Below, piece by piece: positions 46,488 through 54,978 of a stretch of DNA of 64,000 nt. The stretch comes from Streptomyces xanthophaeus. Lineage in GTDB: Bacteria; Actinomycetota; Actinomycetes; Streptomycetales; Streptomycetaceae. The first letter of the stretch is position 1. Each line of letters starts with the position of its first letter. The stretch lies in assembly GCF_000725805.1 (NCBI RefSeq), contig NZ_JOFT01000011.1:62001-126000 (forward strand), in the 5' to 3' direction. The position numbers and the translations under genes are program-made. The notes below the pieces were generated by a model, which searched no databases, had not been told where the DNA came from, and was given only the letters and a program-made list of their open reading frames with translations.

Positions 46488-47150
46488 ATGAGTACGGGAA
46501 AGTGGCTGTGGCTCTGCCTGCGACGCTACGTCCTGACCGTCGTTCCGGGCGGGGTGGCCGCGGCCCTGGTGCTGCCCGTCCTGGGCGACGATCCCTTCTG
46601 GGGAGCGCTCGGCGCGGGGCTGGTGGCGGGGCTGATCGCGGGGACCCTCCTCACGGTCGTGACCATGGTCGTCCTCGCCCTGCTGGCCGGCCGGCGGTTC
46701 GAGCCGCCGACCGGCGGTCCCTCGCGGATCCGGGGCGGCTGGCTGATCGTGCTGCCCCTGCTCCTGCTGCTGCCCGTGGCCCTGCTCGCGCCGCTGCAGT
46801 ACCTGATCGTGCTCGGCGCGCAGCTCGTGTACCTGGTGTGGGTGCTGCCCTGCCAGGACGCCCGCGACACCGCGGACGCGCTGCGCTCGCTCGCCGACCC
46901 GGCCGTCCCCGCGGAGCAGCGGGCCAGGACGGCACGGGCGGTCGCGGGACTGCAGGGAAGGCCGGTCGTCGAAGCCCTGGTGCAGACCTCGGCCGACGCG
47001 GACCCGGAGGTCGCCGAGGCCGGCCTGGAGAGCCTGTGCACCATCTGGCGGCGCGACGGGGTCGTCGGCGAGGACCTGCTGCTGAAGCTCGACCCGCAGG
47101 CCCAGAACCGCGTCCGGGCCCTCGGCGTCAGGGTGCGGAGCCCTTGGTGA
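46488..47150 (+). CDS. membrane protein with HEAT-like tail; candidate immunity protein
   Basis: A 220-residue protein starting 15 bases after the RHS stop, with GAGGAAG as ribosome binding site. It has about four hydrophobic helices (YVLTVVPGGVAAALVLPVLG, GLVAGLIAGTLLTVVTMVVL, LIVLPLLLLLPVALLAPLQY, LIVLGAQLVYLVWVL). A cytoplasmic helical tail follows with ADPAVPAEQRARTARAVAGL and SADADPEVAEAGLESLC, a HEAT-like pair. Immunity genes normally sit directly 3' of RHS toxins, so position argues for that role. A membrane location would suit a toxin acting at the membrane. It is otherwise unassigned. Confidence 0.75.
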   Translation: MSTGKWLWLCLRRYVLTVVPGGVAAALVLPVLGDDPFWGALGAGLVAGLIAGTLLTVVTMVVLALLAGRRFEPPTGGPSRIRGGWLIVLPLLLLLPVALLAPLQYLIVLGAQLVYLVWVLPCQDARDTADALRSLADPAVPAEQRARTARAVAGLQGRPVVEALVQTSADADPEVAEAGLESLCTIWRRDGVVGEDLLLKLDPQAQNRVRALGVRVRSPW

Positions 47151-47180
47151 GAACGGCGGCGACCGGCCGCGCATGACACG

Positions 47181-47226
47181 GGCCCGGCCCTCCCGAGACC
47201 ACTCGGGAGGGCCGGGCCGCTTTTTT
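47181..47226 (+). terminator. strong intrinsic terminator
   Basis: A perfect 17-bp stem (47181-47197 with 47202-47218), ACCA loop and six T residues (47221-47226). It ends the LamG/RHS/immunity transcription unit and insulates the PBP gene. Confidence 0.92.
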
Positions 47227-47424
47227 CTTCCCGCGGTCGGGGCCGCGGTCGAGGAACCTGCGGGCCGGGCTGCGAACGGCGGGCGGTGCAGGCCGCGCGC
47301 GGGGTGCCGCGCGCAAAAACTTTCACGAACGAGCCAACCATGGCCGCAATATGATCATCCTCCTTGCCGAGTTCCGTCACCGCCCCGAAGTGACGGCTCA
47401 CGATCAAGGAGGTCCGCATCCCGT

Positions 47425-49518
47425 ATGAGGCTGCCTCGCAAACGCCGCGTGGACCACACCGGTAGGACGGACGACACTGCAAGCCCGCCCCCGACGGAGG
47501 ACCGCCCGGAGCGCACACGGCGCCGCGGGCGCCGCGCGAAGGGCCGCGCGCGGGACCGCGCGAAGGACCCCGCGGGAGCCGGCCAAAAGGCCCGTCGCCT
47601 CCGCATCGACTTACCGCGTCGCGGCCGCCGGGGCTGGCGGCGCTGGACGCCCTCCTGGAAACTGCTCTCCGGCCTGTTCCTGCTCTTCGCCGGCGCCCTC
47701 GCCGCCCTCGCCATCGTCGTCTACACGCGCATCGAGATCCCGGACCCGCACGACTCCGCGCGCCGGCAGGCCACCGTCTACTACTGGGCCGACGGCAGCC
47801 GGATGGTGAGCATCGGCGATGTGAACCGACAGGACGTGACCCTCGCCGAGGTGCCCGAATCCGTCCAGCGCGCCGTCATCGCCGCGGAGAACGAGGACTT
47901 CTACAGCGACTCGGGCATCTCGGTGACGGGCATCGGCCGCGCCGCCGTCAACATCGCCAAGGGCAAGGAGACCCAGGGCGGCTCGACCCTCACCCAGCAG
48001 TACGTGAAGAACACCTATCTGAGCCAGGACCAGACCGTCCAGCGCAAGATCAAGGAAGTCTTCCTCTCCGTGAAGATCAGCAACGTGCTACCCAAGACGG
48101 AGATCCTCCAGGGGTACCTCAACACCTCGTGGTTCGGCCGCGACGCGTACGGAGTCCAGGCGGCCTCGCACGCGTACTACGGCATCCCCGCCAAGGACCT
48201 GAACCCCAGTCAGGGCGCCCTGCTGGCCGCCGTCCTCAAGGGCGCGGAGAGCTTCGACCCGTCCCTGAGCGCCGACAACCACGAACGCGCGGAGGACCGC
48301 TGGAGCTGGATCCTGGACCGTCAGGTCGCCACGGGTTCGATGAGCGCCGCGGAACGCGCGAAGTACACGGAATTCCCCGAGCCGAAGCCTCCCGTCAAGC
48401 CGACGAGCCAGGCCGGGCAGACCGGCTACCTCGTCGACATCGCCAACAAGTACCTCAAGAGCCGCGGCGGGATCACCGGCGAGGATCTGGCCGGCGGCGG
48501 CTACAGGATCCACACCACCTTCGAGAAGGACAAGGTGTCCGCGCTGGCCAAGGCCGTCGAGAAGGTGCGCACGGACCGGCTGGACCCGAAGAACCGGGCG
48601 GAGGACCAGCACGTGCAGGTCGGCGCCGCCTCGATACGCCCCAAGGACGGAGCGGTCGTCGCGGTCTACGGGGGCTCCGACGCGATCGAGCACTTCACCA
48701 ACAACGCGGACACCGCGGGCGTGCCGGCGGCCTCGGCGTTCAAGCCCTTCGTGTACGCCGCGGCTCTGGAAGAGCAGCTCGAGGGCACCCAGCCCCCGAC
48801 CGAAAGCTCTGCCCCGCTCCCCCCGCACCCGCCGACGCCGGAGACGTCCGTGGCGGCCTCGCGCTTCCGCACGGCCCTGGTCGACTCCGACCACGTACCG
48901 TTCGTGGAGGCCGGCAAGAAGATCGGCCTGAAGAAGGTCAAGGACCTCGCGGTCGCGTCGGGACTGCGCGAGGAGAGCATGGCCGAACTGGAGCCGACCT
49001 TCTCCATCGGCACCTCCACCCCCAGCGCCATCCGGCTGGCCAGTGCCTATACGACCTTCATCAACAAGGGCCAGGCCACCGACCCCTATTCGGTGACCAA
49101 GGTCGAACGCAACGGCGCCGCGGTGGAAGGCTTCGGCCGGCCCAAGCCGCGCCGGGCCATGAGCGCCGACACGGCCACGATCGTCGGCGCTGCGCTGCGC
49201 CACGTGGGGTGGAACGCCATCGGGCCACCGACGGACCAGCGGACCTTCGTTCCGTCCTGGGCGGGCAAGACCGGCCCGAACGACCGCATGAACTCGGCCT
49301 GGTTCATCGGCGTGACCGAGGAACTCAGCACCTCGGTCGCCATGTTCCGTACGAAGCCCGACGTCACGCAACTGCTGCCCATGCAGGGCGTGGGCGGCCC
49401 CGACTCCGAACGGGGCAGCGCCTTCCCGCCCTTGATCTGGAAGGCCTACCACGAGGTGGTGGCCCCCGCCCCCGCCCCCGCCGTACCTGACGGACCACCC
49501 CCGGGAACGCACCCCTGA
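47425..49518 (+). CDS. class A penicillin-binding protein (bifunctional)
   Basis: A 697-residue peptidoglycan synthase. A long Arg/Lys-rich cytoplasmic tail precedes one membrane anchor (LLSGLFLLFAGALAALAIVV, about 75-95). The glycosyltransferase domain carries AAENEDFYSDSGIS with catalytic Glu155 and QGGSTLTQQYVKN. The transpeptidase domain has SAFK (nucleophile Ser437) and KTG (Lys615). The second motif is S-D-H at 488-490 where S-x-N is expected, so the second-triad Asn is absent. The ATG at 47425 has AAGGAGG at 47406-47412. The upstream in-frame region is non-coding. Beta-lactam sensitivity or activity could be altered. Confidence 0.92.
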   Translation: MRLPRKRRVDHTGRTDDTASPPPTEDRPERTRRRGRRAKGRARDRAKDPAGAGQKARRLRIDLPRRGRRGWRRWTPSWKLLSGLFLLFAGALAALAIVVYTRIEIPDPHDSARRQATVYYWADGSRMVSIGDVNRQDVTLAEVPESVQRAVIAAENEDFYSDSGISVTGIGRAAVNIAKGKETQGGSTLTQQYVKNTYLSQDQTVQRKIKEVFLSVKISNVLPKTEILQGYLNTSWFGRDAYGVQAASHAYYGIPAKDLNPSQGALLAAVLKGAESFDPSLSADNHERAEDRWSWILDRQVATGSMSAAERAKYTEFPEPKPPVKPTSQAGQTGYLVDIANKYLKSRGGITGEDLAGGGYRIHTTFEKDKVSALAKAVEKVRTDRLDPKNRAEDQHVQVGAASIRPKDGAVVAVYGGSDAIEHFTNNADTAGVPAASAFKPFVYAAALEEQLEGTQPPTESSAPLPPHPPTPETSVAASRFRTALVDSDHVPFVEAGKKIGLKKVKDLAVASGLREESMAELEPTFSIGTSTPSAIRLASAYTTFINKGQATDPYSVTKVERNGAAVEGFGRPKPRRAMSADTATIVGAALRHVGWNAIGPPTDQRTFVPSWAGKTGPNDRMNSAWFIGVTEELSTSVAMFRTKPDVTQLLPMQGVGGPDSERGSAFPPLIWKAYHEVVAPAPAPAVPDGPPPGTHP

Positions 49519-49685
49519 CGGCCCGGTAGGGCGGGGTCGGTACCGACCTGAGGCCGAGCGACGTGCCGGCCGTCGGCCGGGGGCCACACCACGGGCGGTC
49601 CGTCCCTCGCCCGCCGGGTCGTGCGCACCCGGCCGCAACCGGAGGTTGCTGCGGCAGCGAAGGCACGACCAGCACGTCTCCAGGC

Positions 49686-50126
49686 TCAGTTGAGGCGCGC
49701 GAGCCGCAAGAGGGCTTCGCTGCGGACGTCCGGGTCCGCGTCCGACGTCAGCGTACGGAGCTGCGCGATCAGCTGATCGCCGCCCTCGTCCGTCATCCAG
49801 CCCGCGTCACAGTCGAGTTCGGCATCGAGCTGGTCGGCAGTTCCGTCGCTCGACGCGACCGCACGTGCCCGGAGCAGGGCACGTAGGCCTGCCACGTCCC
49901 TCCGGGCCAGCAGAGCCACCGCGGTATCGGAGGTCACTCCCGTGTCGTGAGGGTCCAGGAGAAGGCGGTGCAGGACATCGGCGACCTCCTCGATGCGAGG
50001 CACCGCCGCCAGGCGCCGACCGGCAGCGGCCCTGACGGACCAGTCCGGTGAGTCGACTCCGGCCAGCACATCGCGAAGGTCTTGTCCTACGAGGTCATCC
50101 ATGGCATCAGACTTCCAGTCGGACAT
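49686..50126 (-). CDS. HEAT-repeat-like hypothetical protein
   Basis: A 146-residue acidic, all-helical protein. It has VLAGVDSPDWSVRAAAGRRL, a middle DTGVTSDTAVALLARRDVAG and a terminal SDADPDVRSEALLRLARLN, which repeat the D-x-x-V-R-x-x-A motif of HEAT repeats. Similar small proteins are found as solitary genes or near toxin loci. I start it at ATG 50126 with GAGG upstream; a GTG at 50153 is possible. It is 102 bases downstream of the sigma-partner gene (50229-50876), on the same strand. Confidence 0.7.
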   Translation of the reverse strand: MSDWKSDAMDDLVGQDLRDVLAGVDSPDWSVRAAAGRRLAAVPRIEEVADVLHRLLLDPHDTGVTSDTAVALLARRDVAGLRALLRARAVASSDGTADQLDAELDCDAGWMTDEGGDQLIAQLRTLTSDADPDVRSEALLRLARLN

Positions 50127-50228
50127 CTCGATCAAGCCTCGCTGAGACAACACCCCGGCAGCCGACCCTCGAGGAGAGTGCCTTCATGCGTACGCCGGCC
50201 GGCCGGCGGGCCGGCGGTCCCCCGCGCA

Positions 50229-50876
50229 TCACCTCCACAGGGCGAGAACCCTTTCGACCGCGGCCAGGACCGGCTGGCCGACCGCTCCTGCTTGCGCGGC
50301 GGCGATTGCGCTGACGGTCATCAGGGCCCGCACGCGTTCGACGAATACGGCGGCTTCCGGCGGATCCTCGTCCATCAGGTGTGGCAGAGCGGCATCGATG
50401 TCCTCGGCCACCGAAGGGGGAACCTGGCCCCGGAGCTCTTGGAGGGCGTGGCGCAGCTGCGCAAGGGCCTCCGGCAGAGCTCCCCCGGATCCCGACCGGC
50501 CGATCGCCATGCCGGTGTCGGCGAAGCCGCCGTGCACAGTGACGCTGTCGCCGAAGAAGACGGTTCCGCTCGCGGCGCCGGCCAATCCGTCCCCGCGTCC
50601 CGCGCGTCCCCCGTGTCCCTCGTGTCCCTCGTGTCCTCCGCGGCGTCGTTTCCGATCGCGGTGCTCGCCGGCCCGACCGGTCGCGTCGGCCTGCCGGGGT
50701 TCCGCAGGGCTCTCCTCCGTCACCACGGCGTCCTGCCCGGTGATCGCGGCCAGACCGGCCGAGAGGTCCATCCCACCCTCCAGCGAGGCCAGCACCGCCT
50801 GGTCGGCGCTCTTCAGCCAGCCGTCCAACTCGGAGTCGTCGTCGGCCGTGAATGCGTCCACCTCGTGCTCGTTCAT
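50229..50876 (-). CDS. sigma-factor-linked protein of unknown function
   Basis: A 215-residue soluble protein whose ATG overlaps the sigma factor stop (ATGA). An acidic N-terminal helix region (MNEHEVDAFTADDDSELDGW) is followed by a charged Gly/His/Arg-rich linker (GGHEGHEGHGGRAGRG). A short beta motif (TVFFGDSVTVHGGFADTGMA) and a C-terminal helical domain (ALAQLRHALQELRGQVP and later) complete it. It lacks the zinc motif and membrane helix of classic anti-sigma factors. The beta motif followed by a helical pack resembles repeat-associated sensor modules. It may act as an unusual regulator of the sigma factor. Confidence 0.65.
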   Translation of the reverse strand: MNEHEVDAFTADDDSELDGWLKSADQAVLASLEGGMDLSAGLAAITGQDAVVTEESPAEPRQADATGRAGEHRDRKRRRGGHEGHEGHGGRAGRGDGLAGAASGTVFFGDSVTVHGGFADTGMAIGRSGSGGALPEALAQLRHALQELRGQVPPSVAEDIDAALPHLMDEDPPEAAVFVERVRALMTVSAIAAAQAGAVGQPVLAAVERVLALWR

Positions 50877-51418
50877 CGGGCACCTCCTCTCCGGGGCAGG
50901 CGAGCCTTGAGCGTGGCTCGGGCCCGACACAGGTTCTGTCGGACCGATTCCTTGGTGATCTCCAGTTCCTCGGCGATCTCCGCGACGGTGTACCCGTCGT
51001 AGTGCCACGCCATGACCTGCCGTTGTCGGGACGGCAACGCGACGAGGGCGGTGTAGACCTCCCGCTCCTGGTCGCTCAGCTGGATGTCGGTCGGTACGTA
51101 CGACCGGGCTCGTGTCGTGGGGAGTTCGGGGAGCTCCCCCGGGAGCTCTTCACGCAGTTTGGCCCGGAAGTAGACCCGTACCGCAACGGTGCGCAGCCAG
51201 CGTGCCGGGAAGCGGATGCCGTCCCACTGCGGATAGGCCGTGGTGAAGGCCTCGTGCGCGGCATCGGCGGCTTCCTGCGGGTCGGCGCCGTGCTTCATGA
51301 CGAAGCGGGTCAGCAGTGGCATCTCGCGCCGGTAGGCGTCTTGGAAGTCGTGGGTGCCGGGGTCGGTTCTGACCCGTGTAGCCGGTCCCGTCCGCGGCCT
51401 CGACATGTCATCGGCCAC
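50873..51418 (-). CDS. ECF-type RNA polymerase sigma factor
   Basis: A 181-residue sigma factor with region 2 (FQDAYRREMPLLTRFVMKHG, AADAAHEAFTTAYPQWDGI) and region 4 (YTALVALPSRQRQVMAWHYD and GYTVAEIAEELEITKESVRQ). A GTG at 51418 with GGAG upstream is the preferred start; an ATG at 51406 is possible. It overlaps the small membrane-protein gene upstream and the partner gene downstream, forming a tight three-gene operon. The promoter it recognises cannot be read from the sequence. Confidence 0.92.
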   Translation of the reverse strand: MADDMSRPRTGPATRVRTDPGTHDFQDAYRREMPLLTRFVMKHGADPQEAADAAHEAFTTAYPQWDGIRFPARWLRTVAVRVYFRAKLREELPGELPELPTTRARSYVPTDIQLSDQEREVYTALVALPSRQRQVMAWHYDGYTVAEIAEELEITKESVRQNLCRARATLKARLPRRGGAR

Positions 51419-51653
51419 GCGGGACCCGCTCCCGTGGGGCCGCCTTCCGCCCTACTTCTATCGTGACCTCGTCCCCCGCAGCCGAGCGCATCCGCACCCG
51501 GCTGCCCGTCGGGAGCGCCTTGACCATCTGCATTCCGGCACGGTGCTGGGACACGGCCGAGTCCGCGTCACGTCGAGCCCGGAACCACACCATCAAGCAC
51601 CGGGACACGTAGGCCACCACACACACTCCGGCGGCCATCACCGAGGCTTCCAT
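51408..51653 (-). CDS. small protein with one hydrophobic segment, first gene of sigma operon
   Basis: An 81-residue protein starting at ATG 51653 with AGGAG upstream. It has one hydrophobic segment (ASVMAAGVCVVAYVSRCLMV), then a basic region and a small beta tail (TGSRVRMRSAAGDEVTIEVG). Its end overlaps the sigma gene start by 11 bases. It may be a membrane-linked input or chaperone of the sigma switch. Confidence 0.65.
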   Translation of the reverse strand: MEASVMAAGVCVVAYVSRCLMVWFRARRDADSAVSQHRAGMQMVKALPTGSRVRMRSAAGDEVTIEVGRKAAPRERVPRGR

Positions 51654-52093
51654 CCCGTCTCCTCTCCTGCGCGTCCAGTGAAGCGCACAGCCACCGGCTT
51701 CGGATGGCTGTTGCTTAGTACCTGGACAGGTGCAATGTGTGACACCCCCTCTTGAAGATGTCGGGCACGGGGGGGGCAGGGCAGGGCCGGGCCGGATCTG
51801 CCCCTGCAAGATCCGCCTGACGCGAGCCTGGCCGGGAAGGCGTCCTGACCAGCCCGGGATCGCCTCCGCCGCTGTCGGACCGGGCCGCACTCATCGACCA
51901 GAACGGTCGGCTCCGACAGGAACACGTCCGATTCGACGGGTCCGTAGGCGACGTCGAAGGTGTCGAGCCAGTAGGACCGGTCCCGAATCCCGGCGGCGCT
52001 GCTGCACCGGTAGTGAGAGCCCGATGATCCCGCCCCGAACGTCATCTGGGTGACGTCGACGTCGCCCTCGTTGCTTGCTCTCGTTTCAGGCAT
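51638..52093 (-). CDS. hypothetical protein, uncertain
   Basis: A 151-residue frame whose ATG at 52093 overlaps the last codons of the phosphotransferase gene, suggesting coupling. The first half looks protein-like (DVDVTQMTFGAGSSGSHYRC, DRSYWLDTFDVAYGPVESDV). The second half is Arg/Pro/Ser-rich and may be read-through after a frameshift. No family recognised. Confidence 0.35.
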   Translation of the reverse strand: MPETRASNEGDVDVTQMTFGAGSSGSHYRCSSAAGIRDRSYWLDTFDVAYGPVESDVFLSEPTVLVDECGPVRQRRRRSRAGQDAFPARLASGGSCRGRSGPALPCPPRARHLQEGVSHIAPVQVLSNSHPKPVAVRFTGRAGEETGWKPR

Positions 52094-53062
52094 ATCTGTC
52101 GAACAGGGCTTCGATGTACCCCTCCAGCCTTCGGGTCAGGACACTGGGGGTCAGATCGACGCGGCCCAGTTCACGCCAGGGAACAGCGACTTTCTCCGCG
52201 TCCGGAGCGAAACCCAGCGCGTCCAGCAGCCGCCAGTAGAGATGGGCGGTGCCGTCTTCGGCCAGGGTTCCTCCCGCAGCGAGGTACCGATCGGCGAAGC
52301 GCATGCCCTCGGGAACCCCGTGCAGCAGGGCGAGAGCCGTCGAACAGTGAGCCACGTCCAGATCGGCCGGCCCCCACGAGGTCTCCACCCAGTCGACGAC
52401 CCCACTGATCCGGAGGTCATCGCCGGTGCCCGTGAAGAGGACGTTGCCCGGATGAAAGTCCCGATGGAGAAAGCACCCCTGATGGGCCGGGGGCTCGCGG
52501 CGGATGACTTCGACGCTCGCTGCCAGAGCTCGGGCCGCTCGGTGGCTGCGGGCAGCGTCACTCGCTCGGGAGAGGCCCAGGCCTGGTAGGTACGGGGCCG
52601 TTGCTGCGTGCTCACCGGCAGCCGGTGGATGCAAACCAGTTGCCGCGCCAGCAGTTCCGCGCGGTCATCAGCACCCTGATCGCTCAGGCGCACGGTACCC
52701 GGCAGCAGGGACATCAACAACGAGGGGTGATCGCAATACTGCGCCGTGGCATCCGCCGCGACAAACGTGGCCGCGGGCACGTCCGTGTCACCGAGCAGAC
52801 GCAGGACGGCCGCCTCACGGTTCAACAGGCCCTCTGCGTGCCGAACGAAGAAGGGCTTTACGAAGGACCGCAGGACGAGTGAGCGCCGGCCGTCCGGGCC
52901 GCGGAGATCCAGGCAGCGCATCTCCGACGTCCAGCCGCCACGCAGCCGCTCGACCCCTTCTATGCGCTCCGCCGCGGAGAGCTCCTTCTCCACCCAGGAG
53001 CGCGTGGCACCCCAGCCATGACTGTCGATGTCCACGCCGATGTCTGCGTTCCCCTCGCCCAT
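52086..53062 (-). pseudogene. APH-family phosphotransferase, frameshifted
   Basis: The N-terminal part starts at ATG 53062 and shows VERLRGGWTSEMRCLDLRGP and SLLPGTVRLSDQGADDRAEL. The reading frame breaks near 52510-52530, after PELWQR. The catalytic part continues in the other frame with CFLHRDFHPGNVLF (catalytic Asp) and SGVVDWVETSWGPADLDVAH (metal-binding Asp), ending in a stop at 52086. One missing base explains it. If it is a sequencing error, this would be a normal 325-residue APH-like kinase of small molecules. Confidence 0.85.
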
Positions 53063-53191
53063 GGCGGCAGTCTAGTGAGACCGAAATCGTGGTGCCGTAG
53101 CGGCTGGTGGTCCTTCCGGAGGGTCGGCGGAGCGGGTCGAAGGGGCGGCGGATCGCGCATGACCCCAGCCGATCAAGATCGTTGGCGAGGC

Positions 53192-53626
53192 ATGACCAAC
53201 ACCAAGCGCCTCTTCATCGCTGTCGTCCTCGCCGGAGCTGCCCTGACGGCCCCGGCCGCTGTGCACGCTGCAGATCCCGTGTTCAACACCAATGACGGTC
53301 TTGCCATCGAATTCATCCGCACTGACTCGTGGGGCCCCAACGAGGCCCACCTCCTGCACCCGGACAGCTCCTGGAACCCGCTGGGCGCTGGACGCCGGGC
53401 CGCCCGACCACCGCGCCGCGAGGCCGCGCACGACATGGCCGGCGCGCGGCCGACCTCTCATGCTCCCGTTCCGCTCGGCCTCTCGATGGCCGCGGCGGCG
53501 GAGGCGGAGGCCGAGTCCCCCGGCGCCCCGGCGCCCGCCGCGGGTTTCGGGCCACAGCGGGTGCGCGGGTTGTCGCCCGGGCACCGCTCATCGACGCCGG
53601 GGAGGCGCCGGACACCGCGCGCCTGA
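53192..53626 (+). CDS. small secreted protein, possibly truncated
   Basis: From the ATG at 53192 a clear signal peptide (KRLFIAVVLAGAALTAPAAV, cut near VHA) leads to a short mature part with NTNDGLAIEFIRTDSWGPNE and AHLLHPDSSWNPLG. After about 70 residues the text becomes Ala/Arg/Pro-rich and without character. Probably only the first half is original and the 3' end was lost or shifted. No family recognised. Confidence 0.5.
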   Translation: MTNTKRLFIAVVLAGAALTAPAAVHAADPVFNTNDGLAIEFIRTDSWGPNEAHLLHPDSSWNPLGAGRRAARPPRREAAHDMAGARPTSHAPVPLGLSMAAAAEAEAESPGAPAPAAGFGPQRVRGLSPGHRSSTPGRRRTPRA

Positions 53627-53703
53627 AGGACGTCCGGCTGCCAGGGGTCGGATTCGCTCCCGGGCTGTCTTGCCTTTCTGAGGTACCGGCGGGGCCGGCC
53701 GCC

Positions 53704-54174
53704 TCAGGCGGGCGAGTGCCCGCCCGGCGTGGGCTCCGGCCCGTCCCGCCCGACGAGCCGGGTCGTGACGGGGGTGCCGGCCTCGACCGTACGGCTGACC
53801 GTGCAGAGCTTGTCGTGAGAGCTCTTCACGGCACGCGGCAGGATCGCGCGGGCCCGGTCCCCACCCTCCCCGTCCGGAAAGCCGACGGTGAAGGCGACCT
53901 CGAGGTCCGTCATCAGGTTTCCGCCGCCCTCGTCCTGGACCTTGTGCCCGCTGACGGCGAGGGAGAACTCGACGGGATCCGCATGCCGCGACGTCGCGAC
54001 GTCGACGTCGGCTGCGGAACAGCCGCCGATCGCGGCGAGCAACAGCTCGACAGGGGTGAACCCCTCCCCGGACCCGGTGCTGAAGGTGATCGTGCCCCCG
54101 CGGGCATTGGTGGCGGTGAACAGCCCCGGTCCGGTCCGCTCGACGGTGACGGAACGCAGTGATTCGGAAGTCAT
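53704..54174 (-). CDS. OsmC-family peroxide-related protein
   Basis: A 156-residue cytoplasmic protein of the OsmC/Ohr fold. Both redox cysteines are present: AIGGCSAADV near residue 53 and HDKLCTVSRT near 124. FSTGSGEGFTPVELLLAA and the preceding Glu/Arg region match the OsmC branch. Family members reduce organic peroxides through thiol chemistry. The ATG at 54174 is the only sensible start. It stands alone. Confidence 0.9.
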   Translation of the reverse strand: MTSESLRSVTVERTGPGLFTATNARGGTITFSTGSGEGFTPVELLLAAIGGCSAADVDVATSRHADPVEFSLAVSGHKVQDEGGGNLMTDLEVAFTVGFPDGEGGDRARAILPRAVKSSHDKLCTVSRTVEAGTPVTTRLVGRDGPEPTPGGHSPA

Positions 54175-54516
54175 CCCCCGACCGTAAGCCCAGCCCGCCG
54201 ACCGCGCCCTATGCCCCGGCCTGGTGTCGAGGACGGGCGTGGGAGGGCATGCCGCCGGGGGGACCCACGAGTGCCGCCGTCCCCCAGCCGGGCTGCGACC
54301 GACCGAGCGTCGTCGGGTGACGTCACCACGCAAGCGCGCCGACCAAGGCTGCGTGACCGGCCCGGCCGCGGCCGCAGTGGCGGCCAGCGGCGCGTCCCCC
54401 GCCCGAACCCGCCTCGCGTGCCCCCTCCAAAGCGCCCCGCTGGAAGTGAGGGCGCCCTCGCCCGAGACACATCCCTCCCGAGGCGGAACGCAGGCGCCCG
54501 AGAGGAGGAGGGCATC

Positions 54517-54906
54517 ATGCGCATACGAAGAATCCTTGGGCTCGCCCTGGCTGCGGCCACCCTCGCCGGCACGAGCGCCGTCGGCATCGTGAGCGCCTCG
54601 TCCCCCACCATCACCAGCGACGAGTGCACGGCCGCCGGCAGACAGGTCACCTCACGCCCCTACGCCAACTTCACCGGGTCGGCCGGCGTCATGCCGCGCT
54701 CGCCGCACGAGGCGTCGGCCGGGCCAGGAGCCGGTGGAGTCCGCGCGGAGCGAGGCTCTGGTAGAACCGGTGCATGCCCGCGGCGCCGGCAGCCCGACCG
54801 CCGCCCTCACCATGGTCTTCAAGCTCGTGGAGTCCGCCCAGGCACGCCGGCGTGCGGTCACCGCACCCCACCTCGTCGCCCTCGTCCGAGCCGGCACCCG
54901 CTTTGA
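54517..54906 (+). CDS. secreted peptide joined to unrelated sequence (truncated)
   Basis: The ATG at 54517 has GAGGAGGAG upstream. The first 55 codons encode a signal peptide (RRILGLALAAATLAGTSAVG) and a short mature start (TSDECTAAGRQVTSRPYAN). From about 54690 onward the frame crosses sequence belonging to a transposase tail in another frame. The gene therefore seems cut off by an insertion. Confidence 0.5.
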   Translation: MRIRRILGLALAAATLAGTSAVGIVSASSPTITSDECTAAGRQVTSRPYANFTGSAGVMPRSPHEASAGPGAGGVRAERGSGRTGACPRRRQPDRRPHHGLQARGVRPGTPACGHRTPPRRPRPSRHPL

Positions 54907-54949
54907 ACATGGTCAGCTGGCCGAGCGGCCCGCGCCCGCCGCGGCCTGA
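54734..54949 (+). pseudogene. C-terminal end of an IS256-type transposase
   Basis: This frame contains ALTMVFKLVESAQARRRAVT and APHLVALVRAGTRFEHGQLA before a stop at 54947-54949. It matches the usual tail of actinomycete Mutator/IS256 transposases. No catalytic part remains. Confidence 0.6.
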
Positions 54950-54978
54950 CCGAGTTCGACGGTCGACGAGCCGCTCGC

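Noticed and set aside
42855..47174. very long minus-strand open frame
   Set aside because: It is antisense to the RHS gene and arises from GC-rich codon bias; it has no ribosome binding site or domain.
50590..50640. short tandem CGTGTCCCT repeats as a regulatory array
   Set aside because: They lie inside the coding region of the sigma-partner gene and encode its Gly/His/Glu linker.
53018..53191. upstream extension of the secreted protein at 53192
   Set aside because: The signal peptide begins at 53192 and the upstream frame is Arg/Gly-rich without character.
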